The notes: generated from the sequence alone by a model not told the origin. Shown: positions 27,101 through 36,441, numbered from the stretch's first letter. The stretch: DNA of 64,000 nucleotides from Mesonia sediminis (GCF_042684705.1 NZ_JBHULZ010000041.1:558001-622000); one strand, 5' to 3'. Numbers and translations: made by a program.

Positions 27101-28558
27101 GGCATTAGCGTCTTCTTTCTTTTCATAATAGGTGTTGTTGGTGGCTACAAGCTTTACATCGTGACGCTTGGCCATGGGGATTAAAATATCGTTTACACGG
27201 TTTTCGTCCTCTTGTCCGTGACGCATTACCTCGATATAAAAATCTTCTCCAAAAGTTTCTTTCCACCAAATAAGGGCTTCTTCGGCTTGATTTTCACCTA
27301 CATTTAAAATTTTTCCGGGCACCTCTCCGTAAAGGTTACCCGAAAGTACCATAACATCTTCTTTGTATTGCTCTATTATCTTTTTATCGATTCGCGGTAC
27401 ATAGTAAAAGCCTTGGGTATAGGCAATAGAAGATAGCTTGGCTAAATTGTGGTAACCGTTTTTGTTTTTGGCAAGCAAAACAATTTGGTAACCGTTATCT
27501 TTTCTACTCTTATCTAAGTGGTCTTCGCAAACAAAAAATTCACAGCCTACAATAGGTTTTAAGGGTTTTTCTTGGCTTTCGCCGGATGCATCTGCCGATA
27601 TTTTGGCGTTATGATTCTCTATAGCCGTTACAAAATGAAAGGCCCCCATCATATTGGCGTGATCGGTTAGGGCTACCGCTGGCATATTTTGCTTGGCAGC
27701 CGCTTTTACCAAGTCTTGCACGCTCATCGTCGATTGTAAAATAGAAAACTGACTGTGGTTGTGTAGGTGGGTAAAAGAAACGGCTTCTAGTTCGGCTAGG
27801 TTTTCTCGGATTTGAGCCTGACTTATACCGGCATCAGGCGCTTGTTTTTTTTGTTGCTTGCGCAACTGGGCCGAAGCCTTTTTTAAATTGATGTGCTTTA
27901 AACCAATACCTTTTATTGGTTGTGGATTGGCGGCGGCATAAGCTTCAAAATACTTCGGTTGGGCGTGCAACTCATCAAGGCTGTATTGCTTAAGGCGTAT
28001 TAATTCTAAAAAACAACGTGTGGTGGCTTCAACATCGGCTGTTGCATTATGTGCCTCGTTAAAGGCTTCTCCAAATAAATGCTCATGCAATTCGGTTAGG
28101 GTAGGAAGTTTAAACTTTCCTCCACGTCCGCCTGGAATTTGGCACAATTGAGCTGTTTTTTCGGTACAGGTATCTAAAACCGGAAGTTGAGTAAGCTGCG
28201 TTTCCATGCCGAGGCGATGAAACTCAGCTCCCATAATATTGATGTCAAAACCTACGTTTTGACCCACCAAAAATTTGGTTTGCCCAAGTGCTGCTTGAAA
28301 TCGTTTTAATCCTTCTTTTAGCTCTATTCCCTGATCTTGGGCAAGTAGAGTAGAAATCCCGTGAATTTTTTCTGCATCAAATGGAATGTCAAATCCATCG
28401 GGTTGTATTAAAAAGTCTTCTTGTTCAATTAGATTCCCGCGTTCATCGTGCAATTGCCACGCGATCTGTATGGCTCTAGGCCAATTGTCGGTATCGGTTA
28501 TGGGGGCATCCCAGCGTTTGGGTAAACCGGTTGTTTCGGTGTCAAAAATTAAATACAT
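24185..28558 (-). CDS. dnaE: DNA polymerase III alpha subunit with fused N-terminal 3'-5' exonuclease
   Basis: 1457 residues, about 300 longer than E. coli DnaE. Residues 1-185 are a DEDDh exonuclease (Exo I DTETTGLP with D6/E8, Exo II NVGFDIN with D105, Exo III HNATADVE with H170/D175), all catalytic residues present. A linker rich in Lys/Gln follows. The PHP domain begins near 262 (THLHNHSQFS, ALTDHANM), then the family C polymerase palm with PDIDIDFDDEGR, fingers, beta-clamp region and OB fold (GIVSGEVQHRTSKTG). The enzyme replicates the chromosome, with proofreading built in rather than supplied only by a separate epsilon. Such fusions occur in Bacteroidota. Confidence 0.95.
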   Translation of the reverse strand: MYLIFDTETTGLPKRWDAPITDTDNWPRAIQIAWQLHDERGNLIEQEDFLIQPDGFDIPFDAEKIHGISTLLAQDQGIELKEGLKRFQAALGQTKFLVGQNVGFDINIMGAEFHRLGMETQLTQLPVLDTCTEKTAQLCQIPGGRGGKFKLPTLTELHEHLFGEAFNEAHNATADVEATTRCFLELIRLKQYSLDELHAQPKYFEAYAAANPQPIKGIGLKHINLKKASAQLRKQQKKQAPDAGISQAQIRENLAELEAVSFTHLHNHSQFSILQSTMSVQDLVKAAAKQNMPAVALTDHANMMGAFHFVTAIENHNAKISADASGESQEKPLKPIVGCEFFVCEDHLDKSRKDNGYQIVLLAKNKNGYHNLAKLSSIAYTQGFYYVPRIDKKIIEQYKEDVMVLSGNLYGEVPGKILNVGENQAEEALIWWKETFGEDFYIEVMRHGQEDENRVNDILIPMAKRHDVKLVATNNTYYEKKEDANAHDILLCVKDGEKQSTPIGRGRGYRYGLPNQEYYFKSAEEMKDLFKDIPEAISNTQEIVDKVTPFGLARDVLLPAFDIPDEFKDPQDEIDHKKRGENAYLRHLTYQGAKERYGEITESISERLDFELSVIEKTGYPGYFLIVEDFIREARNMDVSVGPGRGSAAGSAVAYCLKITNIDPIKYDLLFERFLNPDRVSMPDIDIDFDDEGRGRVMDYVINKYGANQVAQIITYGTMAAKSSIRDTARVLDLPLSEADRIAKLVPDMSKLYKIFALDEKGVAKKYRSEDVEKIKSLFDIAAGNDLEAETVNLARTLEGSVRNTGIHACGVIITPSDITNHVPVSLAKDSDLYVTQFDNSVVEDAGLLKMDFLGLKTLTLIKDTVKIVKGRHNIDLDPENFPLDDQKTYELFQRGETIGVFQYESPGMQKHMKNLKPTVFEDLIAMNALYRPGPMEYIPDFIDRKHGRQEITYDLPDMEEYLKETYGITVYQEQVMLLSQKLANFSKGEADKLRKAMGKKIFAQLELLKPKFMDGGASNGHPQETLEKIWKDWEAFASYAFNKSHSTCYAWIAYQTAYLKAHYPAEYMAAVLSNNMNNIKDITFFMEECQRMKLAVLGPDVNESYYKFSVNKQNAIRFGMGAVKGVGAGAVKTIVDNRKKDGAYRSIFDMAKRIDLRAANKKAFENLALAGGFDSFGGTHRAQYFHDPGDGISFLEKVIKYAAKFQENQNSAQVSLFGEASEVQIPEPEVPPCEPWGTMEKLKKEREVVGIYISGHPLDDFKWELKYFCNASLNKLEHLEYYVNKELCIGGIVSGEVQHRTSKTGKGWGIFTVEDYDGSYEFKIFGEEYLKFRHFLLPNNFVFIRLFVKEGWTNRETGKKGDPRIQFNMFKQLQDVLPDLSKKISIQLDIDQLNENTIDYLDQLTTAQVGDKHINFIVYELKEKIKLQMPSRSRKVSINRELLDSLKAKDMHFKVQ

Positions 28559-28756
28559 AGCGGTGGTATTGAGAGCTAAAATCCAGGCTAAACTTACATT
28601 TATTTATGGGCTTCGAAAAAAAATAGAGCATTTTTTTATAAACAAAAAGCTAAGTCTTATGCGCCGCGCTAATACCTACTCAAATCAAGAATGTTAGCAT
28701 CAGCCAAGGCTTGGGTTTACTTACCTTGCCGTGTTTAAATAAACTAAAATATACTA

Positions 28757-30682
28757 TTAACTGACTTGTTGTTTTTTGTTCAGCTGCTCTTCTTGTTGGC
28801 GACATTCATATTCGGGTACCAAGCTTTTAAGCGTTGCAAAAGCAAGGTGAATATCATTGGAAATAATATGCTGACTAAATTTGTGCAGTATTACCCCGCT
28901 GGTTTTGTTGAAATAATTGGTGTCCTCGGCAATCAGAATTTTCTCGTGGTGCGTAGGTAATGTAGTTTCCTTATCGGCAAGCAGTTCTTCGTAGAGTTTT
29001 TCTCCCGGTCTTAATCCGGTGTAAGTGATAGCGATATCTTCATTGGGTACCAATCCGCTTAAGCGAATCATTTGCTTGGCAAGATTGATGATTTTAATGG
29101 GTTGCCCCATATCAAATACATAAATCTCTCCGCCTTTTCCCATAGCTCCAGCTTCCAATACCAATTGACATGCTTCATCGATCGTCATAAAATAACGGGT
29201 GATTTCAGGATGGGTGACCGTTACGGGACCACCGGCGGCTATTTGTTTTTTAAAGTGTGGTATGACCGAACCATTTGAACCCAATACATTACCAAAACGG
29301 GTAATAATAAAGGTGGTTTGTTTTTGATTTTTGGCTTGCGCCTGAATGTATATTTCGGCCGATCGTTTAGAAGCCCCCATAATATTGGTAGGGTTAACCG
29401 CCTTGTCTGTACTTACAAAAACAAAACGCTCTACTTGGTATTCAAGGGCTAAATCAGCTAGATTACAGGTACCACAGAAATTTACCGAAAGCGCTTCAAT
29501 AGGATTGTTTTCCATCATGGGTACATGCTTATAGGCCGCTCCATGAAAAACCACTTGAGGTTTGTATTGAGAAAAAACTTCGGCTAATCGGGTTTGGTTA
29601 CGCACATTGGCAATCACCTGACTAAAACTGAGTTGTGGGTGATTGTTTTTAAGTTCTAAAGAAATTTCATGCAAAGGGGTCTCGGCTTGATCTAACAGAA
29701 CAATGTGTCCTGGGTTAAAAGGAATAAGCTGTCGCACAATTTCACTACCAATAGAACCTGCAGCTCCTGTAACCAAAATCGTTTTTCCTGTATAGCGTTC
29801 TTTGAGTTTGGGATTGTTGATTTTAATAGGGTTACGCTGCAGTAAATCTTCTATTTTCACCTCTCTAAGGTTTTTAAAATCTACGCGGTCTTCTAGATTC
29901 TGTGGCGGTGCTATTTTGTAAATGGTCAATTGCAATTCGAGCAATTCATCTACCAAATGCGGACGACGCAGCTGCAGTTTTTTCAGCTTTTCTTCGGTAA
30001 TAATTAAAGCAGAAGCTTCTTTTGAAATCTGCTTCAATTCAGCTAGACTGTAAATGGGGAGGTTATGAATGCGATTGACCAAGGCACCTTTTCCCGAATG
30101 AATGAATCCCGCAATACGAAAATGCTCAGAGTGGTCTGATAATAAACCCTCGGTGGTGGTTAAGGTTTTTAAATCGGTACCGTATATGAAGGCTTTGACG
30201 CTATTCTTTTTGCTTGGATATATGCTTTTATATACTTGCTTTACCAATACGCGAAAGAAAAACAATAGAGAAAAACTGATAAACCCGTAAACGATTACCC
30301 CTGCATCTAAAATGAGTTTTTGAGCGTCATAATAGTAATAAATACGGTTGATGATCAAAATGGTAAATACCGCTAATGCCGTTACTTTTAATTGGGTGAT
30401 GACATCGCGAAAGCTAGAAAAACGAACCAATCCAAAATAGGACTTTAGTAAGATAAAGCTAAGTATTTGAACTCCTAGCATCACCGCTAACTCCCAAGAT
30501 AAAACAAATCGAACTTGGGTATTGCCTTGAACGCTGTTGATTAGAAAGAACGAGCATTCTAATGCGATGAAAGCCAATAGGCTGTCAATAAATAAAATGT
30601 ACCGCCTGGGCACATAATTTTGCACTAGAGGTTTTAACAGCCGTAGCAGCTTGATTTTTATTTTGGGTAAAAGTGTTCTCAT
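28757..30682 (-). CDS. WbpM/FlaA1-type membrane nucleotide-sugar 4,6-dehydratase
   Basis: 641 residues. Four N-terminal transmembrane helices (about 25-130), a CoA-binding-like first Rossmann domain (about 150-260), and a second, catalytic SDR domain with TGAAGSIGSEIVRQL (about 300) and FVSTDKAVNPTNIMGASKR. The usual YxxxK Tyr is Met here, giving the Ser-Met-Lys arrangement known for WbpM-type inverting UDP-GlcNAc 4,6-dehydratases. It makes the keto-sugar precursor of aminosugars in capsule or O-antigen. It is divergent from the export pair at 30.9 kb, with which it forms a surface-polysaccharide locus. Confidence 0.9.
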   Translation of the reverse strand: MRTLLPKIKIKLLRLLKPLVQNYVPRRYILFIDSLLAFIALECSFFLINSVQGNTQVRFVLSWELAVMLGVQILSFILLKSYFGLVRFSSFRDVITQLKVTALAVFTILIINRIYYYYDAQKLILDAGVIVYGFISFSLLFFFRVLVKQVYKSIYPSKKNSVKAFIYGTDLKTLTTTEGLLSDHSEHFRIAGFIHSGKGALVNRIHNLPIYSLAELKQISKEASALIITEEKLKKLQLRRPHLVDELLELQLTIYKIAPPQNLEDRVDFKNLREVKIEDLLQRNPIKINNPKLKERYTGKTILVTGAAGSIGSEIVRQLIPFNPGHIVLLDQAETPLHEISLELKNNHPQLSFSQVIANVRNQTRLAEVFSQYKPQVVFHGAAYKHVPMMENNPIEALSVNFCGTCNLADLALEYQVERFVFVSTDKAVNPTNIMGASKRSAEIYIQAQAKNQKQTTFIITRFGNVLGSNGSVIPHFKKQIAAGGPVTVTHPEITRYFMTIDEACQLVLEAGAMGKGGEIYVFDMGQPIKIINLAKQMIRLSGLVPNEDIAITYTGLRPGEKLYEELLADKETTLPTHHEKILIAEDTNYFNKTSGVILHKFSQHIISNDIHLAFATLKSLVPEYECRQQEEQLNKKQQVS

Positions 30683-30916
30683 ATAAAGAGGGCGTTGCTA
30701 AGGAAAAGCACTTTTTGTTTCTTATGTATGGCTAAAATTTGTTTATCCTTCAAAAAAAAACAAGCTAACCTGCTCGTTTTCTTAGGTTAATCGAATTGAT
30801 TTATGGGACAAAAATAGGTTTAATCTTGATGAAAATACAAATAATACTAAAAGTTTTTATAAATTGAGCGTTTGTAAATAATAAGTGCTCTTAATTTTAT
30901 AGTAGCAAAACTTAAT

Positions 30917-30924
30917 TATCTTTG
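30917..30924 (+). promoter_or_regulatory. Candidate -7 element just before the polysaccharide export gene
   Basis: TATCTTTG, a full TAnnTTTG match, ends five bases before the ATG at 30930. With the normal start distance the transcript would have almost no leader. Confidence 0.45.
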
Positions 30925-30929
30925 CACGC

Positions 30930-31697
30930 ATGAAGAAATTACTACTACTCTTTGTTGGGGTTCTCTGCTTGACCGCTTGTACCAGTAAAAAGGACATCTT
31001 ATATATGCAGAATATAGACCAGCATACACCTGCGCAAACCTTGGATTTATATACCGAAAAATACATCCAAGTAAACGATATTTTAAAGATCGATGTAACC
31101 GCTTTAAACGAAGAAAGTTTAACCCCTTTTAAGTTTAAGAAAACTCAAGCTATGGGCGCAACCAATTTAAACGGTCCGGCCGTATTGCTAGAGGGTTATT
31201 TGGTGAATAAGAACGGAGCCATTGATTACCCCGGTTTAGGGAATATTCAGGCAGCTGGTCTCACCACCCAAGAACTCAAAGAGGTGATTGAGTTGCGTTT
31301 GCAAAAATTTGTACGGGATGCACAGGTTAAAGTGCGCTTGGTTAATTTTAAGTTCACCGTTTTAGGCGAGGTTAAAGCTCCAGGGACTTACAGTATTACC
31401 GATGAAAACATCAGTATTCCACAAGCATTAGGGATGGCGGGTGACTTAACCATCCAAGCCGATCGCAACCATGTTTTATTGGTACGCGAAATCAATGGCG
31501 AGCGTGTGCATCAACGCATCGACTTAACTCAAACCGATTGGATGAACTCGCCTTATTACTTCCTAAAACAAAACGACATTCTTTATGTTACCCCAAATAC
31601 CGCCAAAGTAAAATCGGCTGGTATAGTAGGTAATTTAGGAACCCTGCTTTCTGTGTTTTCAATTCTCTTAAGTTCAGCGGTATTAATATTTAAATAA
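30930..31697 (+). CDS. Wza-type outer-membrane polysaccharide export lipoprotein (OPX)
   Basis: 255 residues. A lipobox (VLCLTAC, Cys-16) is followed by TSKKDILYMQNID, the usual start of Bacteroidota OPX proteins. The Poly_export domain is at about 45-135 and an SLBB domain at 140-210 (FTVLGEVKAPGTYSITDE). A hydrophobic C-terminal segment (GNLGTLLSVFSILLSSAVLIF) could span a membrane. It forms the outer-membrane channel for polysaccharide. The kinase/co-polymerase gene follows one base after its stop, so they are an operon. Confidence 0.9.
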   Translation: MKKLLLLFVGVLCLTACTSKKDILYMQNIDQHTPAQTLDLYTEKYIQVNDILKIDVTALNEESLTPFKFKKTQAMGATNLNGPAVLLEGYLVNKNGAIDYPGLGNIQAAGLTTQELKEVIELRLQKFVRDAQVKVRLVNFKFTVLGEVKAPGTYSITDENISIPQALGMAGDLTIQADRNHVLLVREINGERVHQRIDLTQTDWMNSPYYFLKQNDILYVTPNTAKVKSAGIVGNLGTLLSVFSILLSSAVLIFK

Positions 31698-31698
31698 G

Positions 31699-34086
31699 AT
31701 GAAAGAACCTCAAGCTTTTCAAGAAAATCAAGCTACAGATCCGAATCTGGAAAACGGTGAAGATATCAAGGCGATTATTTTTCAATACTTGCGTTACTGG
31801 CCATGGTTCTTGGCCAGTGTGTTAGTCTTTGTAATTGGGGCTTTCATTTATTTGCGGTATTCAACTAGTATTTACCAAACTACGGCAAAGGTTAAAGTAC
31901 TCGATGAAAACGATGATGGTGGGCTCGACCTTTCGGGACTTTCGGGCTCGCGTACCTTGTTTAATATGACCAAGGTAAATCTCGAAAACGAAATGCAAAT
32001 TTTTAAATCGAGACGTATTCTAGAGCAAGTGGTTAAAAGTCTTGATCTTAATACCACTTACCAATCCAAAGGAACCATCAAGTCTTTTCTGGTTTTTGGT
32101 CCAGATGCACCTTTTCACGTTAATTGGATTCCCGATAGTACGCAGCAGGAGGTAGGAAACTCCCCAAGCATACAATTAGCGAGCCTAGGGAATAATGAGT
32201 TTAAGCTGAGTGCAGAATCTATAGGCGAACAAAAGGGGCGCTTTGGTGATACCCTCCAGTACGGCGATTTCACTTTGTTAATCACTGATAAGCGCGTAGG
32301 AGAAGATCCCAAACCCATTGCCAACATGTCTTTTTGGCACACGGCGATGAACCATAAAGTAAAAAACCTAGCCCAGCAAATCAGTATAGAGCCAGTAGGC
32401 GATAAGAGTCACGTATTGCAACTAGGCATCAAAGGCGCTAATCAAGAGTTGAATAAAGCCATATTAGATCGGCTAATTCAAGTATTCAATCAAGATGGTA
32501 TAGAAGACAAGCGCTTGGTTTCAAAACGTACTCAAGATTTTGTTGAACGGCGTTTGGTGTTTTTAGAAGGAGAGTTAGATACAGTTGAGTCGGGTCTGGT
32601 AAATTTCAAACGCGATAATAATGTTGTAACCGTAGAGTCTAGTGCCGAGCAATTATTTGGTAAAGAAGCTGGGGCCGAACAAAAACGTTACGAGATGGAA
32701 ACCCAGTTGCTGGTAGCGCGTGATTTCCAAGAAACACTGCAAAATCAGTCGGCTTTTGATTTATTACCTGCCAATATTGGAATAGACAATGAAAATGTAA
32801 ATGCGCTTACCCAGCAGTACAACAGTTTGGTGACCGAGCGCCAACGCTATTTGGTTTCAGGAACCGAAGAAAACCCTATGGTGGTTAACTTAAACCAGCA
32901 AATCAATCAGTTGCGTGGCAATCTAAACGGAAGTGTAAATGCTTATATCCGTTCGCTAGAAACCGCTTTGCGCAGCATTAGGCAACGCGAAAGCGTTTCG
33001 GCTGGGCAGTTAGGAAGTATTCCTGAGAAAGAGAAACAAATCAGAGACATCACCCGTCAGCGTGAAATTAAAGAAAGACTTTACTTGTTTTTATTACAGC
33101 GTAGAGAAGAAGCGGCCTTGAGTTATGCTATTACTTCGCCGGTGATTAAGGTAGTAGATTGGGCATATACTCAACCCCAACCGGTAGCGCCTAAAAAGCA
33201 AATTATTTTGTTGGGGGCATTGGTGTTAGGACTCTTATTGCCTTTTGGTATTTTATACGTTTTGTTTTTATTGGATACCAAAATTCACCATAAAAACCAA
33301 GTGAAGCGCTTGTTACCACAAATACCAATTGTAGGTGAAGTGCCTACTTTGTTAAAAACCGCTGACCGACTCATTCAAAAGAACGATCATAGTGTGTTGG
33401 CTGAAGCTTTTAGGATTTTAAGAACCAATTTAAACTTCTTTGTAGAGCGGGAGCAGGAAGGCGGTAAAGTAGTGTTTACCACCTCGACCACTAAAGGAGA
33501 AGGGAAGACCTTTGTGGCGATTAATTTAGCCATTTCAATGGCCTCTACAGGTAAAAAGGTGTTGTTGCTGGGTTGTGATTTACGGAATCCGCAGTTGCAT
33601 GCCTATATCAATTTGAAGAAAAACCTGGCCGGTACAACCGATTATTTATACCGCAAAGATATTAGTTTAGCAGAATTGGTTCAGAAAAATGCTTTTGAAC
33701 ACGCGAACCTGGATTTAATTTTATCGGGAGAGATTCCACCAAACCCGGCGGAGTTGTTGCTTAACGGACGTTTTGAAAGTCTGTTAAACGAAGCCAGACA
33801 AAAATATGACTATATTGTAGTAGATACTGCACCTACCATTTTGGTTACCGATACCTTACTGATAGCGCATCATGCCGATGCTACCTTATATATGATCCGT
33901 GCCAATTATACCGACAGTAAATTGATTCAACATATAGAGGAATTAAAACGCAATGATAAAATTAAGAATATGGGTCTGGTGCTTAACGATGTAAAAGCCG
34001 ATGGAGCCTATGGTTATAATTACGGCTACGGTTATGGTTACCACGCCGAAGAAGTGGCCAAAAAGAAAAAGTGGGGCTTGTTTTAA
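31699..34086 (+). CDS. Wzc-type polysaccharide co-polymerase / BY-kinase
   Basis: 795 residues: N-terminal Wzz domain with a first TM at about 35-55, a large periplasmic coiled-coil region, a second TM near 510-530 (ILLGALVLGLLLPFGILYVL), and a cytoplasmic tyrosine kinase domain. Kinase motifs: Walker A STTKGEGKTF, Walker A' LLLGCDLRNPQ, Walker B YDYIVVDTAP. The C-terminus has a Tyr/Gly cluster (YGYNYGYGYGY), the expected autophosphorylation site. It controls chain length and export of a capsule or exopolysaccharide together with the upstream OPX protein. No polymerase or glycosyltransferases follow directly. Confidence 0.93.
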   Translation: MKEPQAFQENQATDPNLENGEDIKAIIFQYLRYWPWFLASVLVFVIGAFIYLRYSTSIYQTTAKVKVLDENDDGGLDLSGLSGSRTLFNMTKVNLENEMQIFKSRRILEQVVKSLDLNTTYQSKGTIKSFLVFGPDAPFHVNWIPDSTQQEVGNSPSIQLASLGNNEFKLSAESIGEQKGRFGDTLQYGDFTLLITDKRVGEDPKPIANMSFWHTAMNHKVKNLAQQISIEPVGDKSHVLQLGIKGANQELNKAILDRLIQVFNQDGIEDKRLVSKRTQDFVERRLVFLEGELDTVESGLVNFKRDNNVVTVESSAEQLFGKEAGAEQKRYEMETQLLVARDFQETLQNQSAFDLLPANIGIDNENVNALTQQYNSLVTERQRYLVSGTEENPMVVNLNQQINQLRGNLNGSVNAYIRSLETALRSIRQRESVSAGQLGSIPEKEKQIRDITRQREIKERLYLFLLQRREEAALSYAITSPVIKVVDWAYTQPQPVAPKKQIILLGALVLGLLLPFGILYVLFLLDTKIHHKNQVKRLLPQIPIVGEVPTLLKTADRLIQKNDHSVLAEAFRILRTNLNFFVEREQEGGKVVFTTSTTKGEGKTFVAINLAISMASTGKKVLLLGCDLRNPQLHAYINLKKNLAGTTDYLYRKDISLAELVQKNAFEHANLDLILSGEIPPNPAELLLNGRFESLLNEARQKYDYIVVDTAPTILVTDTLLIAHHADATLYMIRANYTDSKLIQHIEELKRNDKIKNMGLVLNDVKADGAYGYNYGYGYGYHAEEVAKKKKWGLF

Positions 34087-34113
34087 TTTCCTTAATCCTA
34101 CCAAGTATACTTT

Positions 34114-34143
34114 AAATTCCCCTCACAAGGGGAATTTTTTTTT
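34114..34143 (+). terminator. Terminator of the OPX/BY-kinase operon
   Basis: Ten-bp perfect stem AAATTCCCCT / AGGGGAATTT, 4-nt loop, then T9. 27 bp after the kinase stop codon. Confidence 0.95.
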
Positions 34144-34370
34144 GCCTATGATTTTGAACCTGCATTTATATCTAAATAAAGTTTAACTGAGTTACCTAGT
34201 TTATTGAAGAAGAGTTAAACGATTTAACCACGGCACACCCAAAAGAAGTGCATCAATTGCTCGATTACTGCGGATTAAGGATAGAAAAGCTGCCACTTTC
34301 TTGCATTATATTGGTCAGATTCGTTTTGGTACAAGGTTAAAATTATATTAGGCTCAAAAGGTCGAGGCAT
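34144..34370. other. Intergenic stretch with a possible short gene remnant
   Basis: No intact gene. One frame from about 34197 to 34338 reads FIEEELNDLTTAHPKEV then HQLLDYCGL and ends in TAA, bounded upstream by an in-frame TAG. The HQLLDYCGL piece looks faintly like the C-terminal part of sulfotransferase-type proteins, but the match is too short to trust. Confidence 0.3.
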
Positions 34371-34405
34371 AAAAAAAACAGCCCGTCGAAAGACGAGCTG
34401 TTTTG
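34371..34405 (-). terminator. Terminator of the groES-groEL operon
   Basis: Stem AAAACAGCTCGTC / GACGGGCTGTTTT with a four-base loop, T8 on the minus strand, 26 bp past the groEL stop codon. Confidence 0.92.
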
Positions 34406-34430
34406 AGTATTATGAGATATGATGATAGGT

Positions 34431-36071
34431 TTACATCATACCGGGCATTCCTCCGCCCATACCTTGTGGCATTCCGCCTCCAGCGTTATCCTCTTCTGGG
34501 ATATCGATTAAAGCGCACTCGGTAGTTAAGATCATACCGCTTACAGAAGCTGCATTCTCTAAAGCAATACGAGTAACCTTTTTCGGATCAATGATACCAG
34601 CCTCTAGCATATCTACATACTCTTCGGTTTTGGCATCGTATCCAAAGTTATCTTTACCTTCAAGCACTTTGTTGATCACTACAGAACCTTCTCCTCCTGC
34701 GTTTTCTACGATGGTTCTAAGCGGTGCTTCAATAGCACGGTTTACAATTTGTACTCCCGTAGTTTCGTCTAAGCTAATGGTTTCTAGGTTAGCCAATACG
34801 GTTTTAGCACGTACTAAAGCAACTCCACCTCCAGCAACAATTCCTTCTTCTACGGCTGCGCGAGTAGCATGTAAAGCATCGTCTACACGGTCTTTCTTTT
34901 CTTTCATTTCAACTTCAGAAGCTGCACCTACATAAAGTACGGCTACACCACCAGCAAGCTTAGCAAGACGCTCTTGTAACTTCTCACGATCGTAGTCTGA
35001 GGTAGTAGTTTCTATCTGAGATTTAATTTGGTTTACGCGGTTTTTGATCATTTCATCATCACCAGCACCGTTTACAATCGTTGTGTTGTCTTTATCGATG
35101 CTCACTTTCTCTGCAGTACCCAATTGATCGATACTTGCGTTCTCAAGAGTGAATCCGCGCTCTTCAGAGATTACAGTTCCTCCAGTTAAAATGGCGATAT
35201 CTTCTAACATCGCTTTTCTACGGTCTCCAAAACCTGGTGCTTTAACCGCAGCGATTTTTAAAGAGCCTCTTAATTTGTTTACTACCAAAGTAGCTAAAGC
35301 TTCACCATCTACATCTTCAGCAATGATTAATAGAGGCTTACCAGTTTGTGCTACCGGCTCTAGTACAGGCATTAAATCTTTCATGGTAGATATTTTCTTA
35401 TCTACAATCAAGATATAAGGGTTTTCTAAATCGGTAGTCATTTTTTCGCTATTGGTCACAAAGTAAGGCGACAAGTATCCGCGATCAAATTGCATTCCTT
35501 CTACCACATCTACGTAAGTATCGGTACCTTTAGCTTCTTCAACGGTAATAACACCTTCTTTTCCTACTTTGGCAAAGGCCTGAGCGATTAATTCACCAAT
35601 CACTTCGTCGTTATTGGCAGAGATAGAAGCTACTTGTTTGATTTGCTCAGAAGAGCTTCCTACTTCTTTGGTTTGTTCAGCTAGGTCTTTGGTAATGGCT
35701 TCAACGGCCTTATCGATACCGCGTTTTAAATCCATCGGATTTGCACCTGCAGCTACGTTTTTTAAACCTTCTTTTACAATTGCCTGCGCCAATACGGTTG
35801 CCGTTGTGGTACCGTCACCGGCTAAATCATTGGTTTTAGAAGCAACTTCTTTCACCATCTGAGCGCCCATATTTTCAAGCGCATTTTCCAATTCGATTTC
35901 TTTAGCTACAGAAACACCATCTTTGGTTACTACAGGAGCACCAAAAGATTTTGAAATAATAACGTTTCTACCTTTTGGACCTAAAGTTACTTTTACTGCA
36001 TTGGCCAATGCATCTACACCGCGCTTAATACCATCGCGTGCTTCAATATCAAATTTTATATCTTTTGCCAT
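34431..36071 (-). CDS. groL: Chaperonin GroEL (60 kDa)
   Basis: 546 residues, full length. Typical motifs: KVTLGPKGRNVI near the N-terminus, GDGTTTATVLAQ for ATP binding, and the Gly/Met-rich tail ending GGGMPGMM. It forms the double-ring folding chamber and works with GroES encoded 50 bp upstream on the same strand. It shares the promoter found before groES. No CIRCE operator (TTAGCACTC inverted repeat) was seen in the leader. Confidence 0.98.
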   Translation of the reverse strand: MAKDIKFDIEARDGIKRGVDALANAVKVTLGPKGRNVIISKSFGAPVVTKDGVSVAKEIELENALENMGAQMVKEVASKTNDLAGDGTTTATVLAQAIVKEGLKNVAAGANPMDLKRGIDKAVEAITKDLAEQTKEVGSSSEQIKQVASISANNDEVIGELIAQAFAKVGKEGVITVEEAKGTDTYVDVVEGMQFDRGYLSPYFVTNSEKMTTDLENPYILIVDKKISTMKDLMPVLEPVAQTGKPLLIIAEDVDGEALATLVVNKLRGSLKIAAVKAPGFGDRRKAMLEDIAILTGGTVISEERGFTLENASIDQLGTAEKVSIDKDNTTIVNGAGDDEMIKNRVNQIKSQIETTTSDYDREKLQERLAKLAGGVAVLYVGAASEVEMKEKKDRVDDALHATRAAVEEGIVAGGGVALVRAKTVLANLETISLDETTGVQIVNRAIEAPLRTIVENAGGEGSVVINKVLEGKDNFGYDAKTEEYVDMLEAGIIDPKKVTRIALENAASVSGMILTTECALIDIPEEDNAGGGMPQGMGGGMPGMM

Positions 36072-36121
36072 AATTCTTTTTTTTTAATTGTTTCAATACA
36101 AGTTTTAAAGAGGTGAACAGA

Positions 36122-36397
36122 TTAGAGTATTCCTAAAATTTCAGTCTCACGCATAATTAAATAATCCTTACCGTCAAGCTTTAATTCGGTTCCAGAAAAC
36201 TTTCCGTAAAGAACCATATCGCCTTCTGCAACGGTCATATCATGTTCTTTAGTTCCCTTTCCTACAGCGATTACTTTTCCTTGCTGTGGTTTCTCTTTTG
36301 CAGAGTCAGGAATGTAAATACCAGAAGCGGTTTTCGTTTCGGCAGCTACGGGCTCTATCACCACGCGGTCTGCTAAGGGTTTAAATGTTAATGCCAT
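36122..36397 (-). CDS. groS: Co-chaperonin GroES (10 kDa)
   Basis: 91 residues from the Met at 36397 (MALTFKPLADRVVIEP); a longer open frame upstream runs through the promoter and terminator region and is not real. The mobile loop region (ETKTASGIYIPDSAKEKPQ) and the C-terminal DYLIMRETEILGIL are standard. Caps the GroEL chamber. Confidence 0.97.
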   Translation of the reverse strand: MALTFKPLADRVVIEPVAAETKTASGIYIPDSAKEKPQQGKVIAVGKGTKEHDMTVAEGDMVLYGKFSGTELKLDGKDYLIMRETEILGIL

Positions 36398-36441
36398 ATG
36401 TATTTGTTTTAATGTTATTAATTTCTGCTCAGCATTATTCC

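Noticed and set aside
34197..34338. Sulfotransferase-like fragment after the capsule-export operon
   Set aside because: Only a nine-residue stretch (HQLLDYCGL) is suggestive and no catalytic motif is present; mentioned only as intergenic content.
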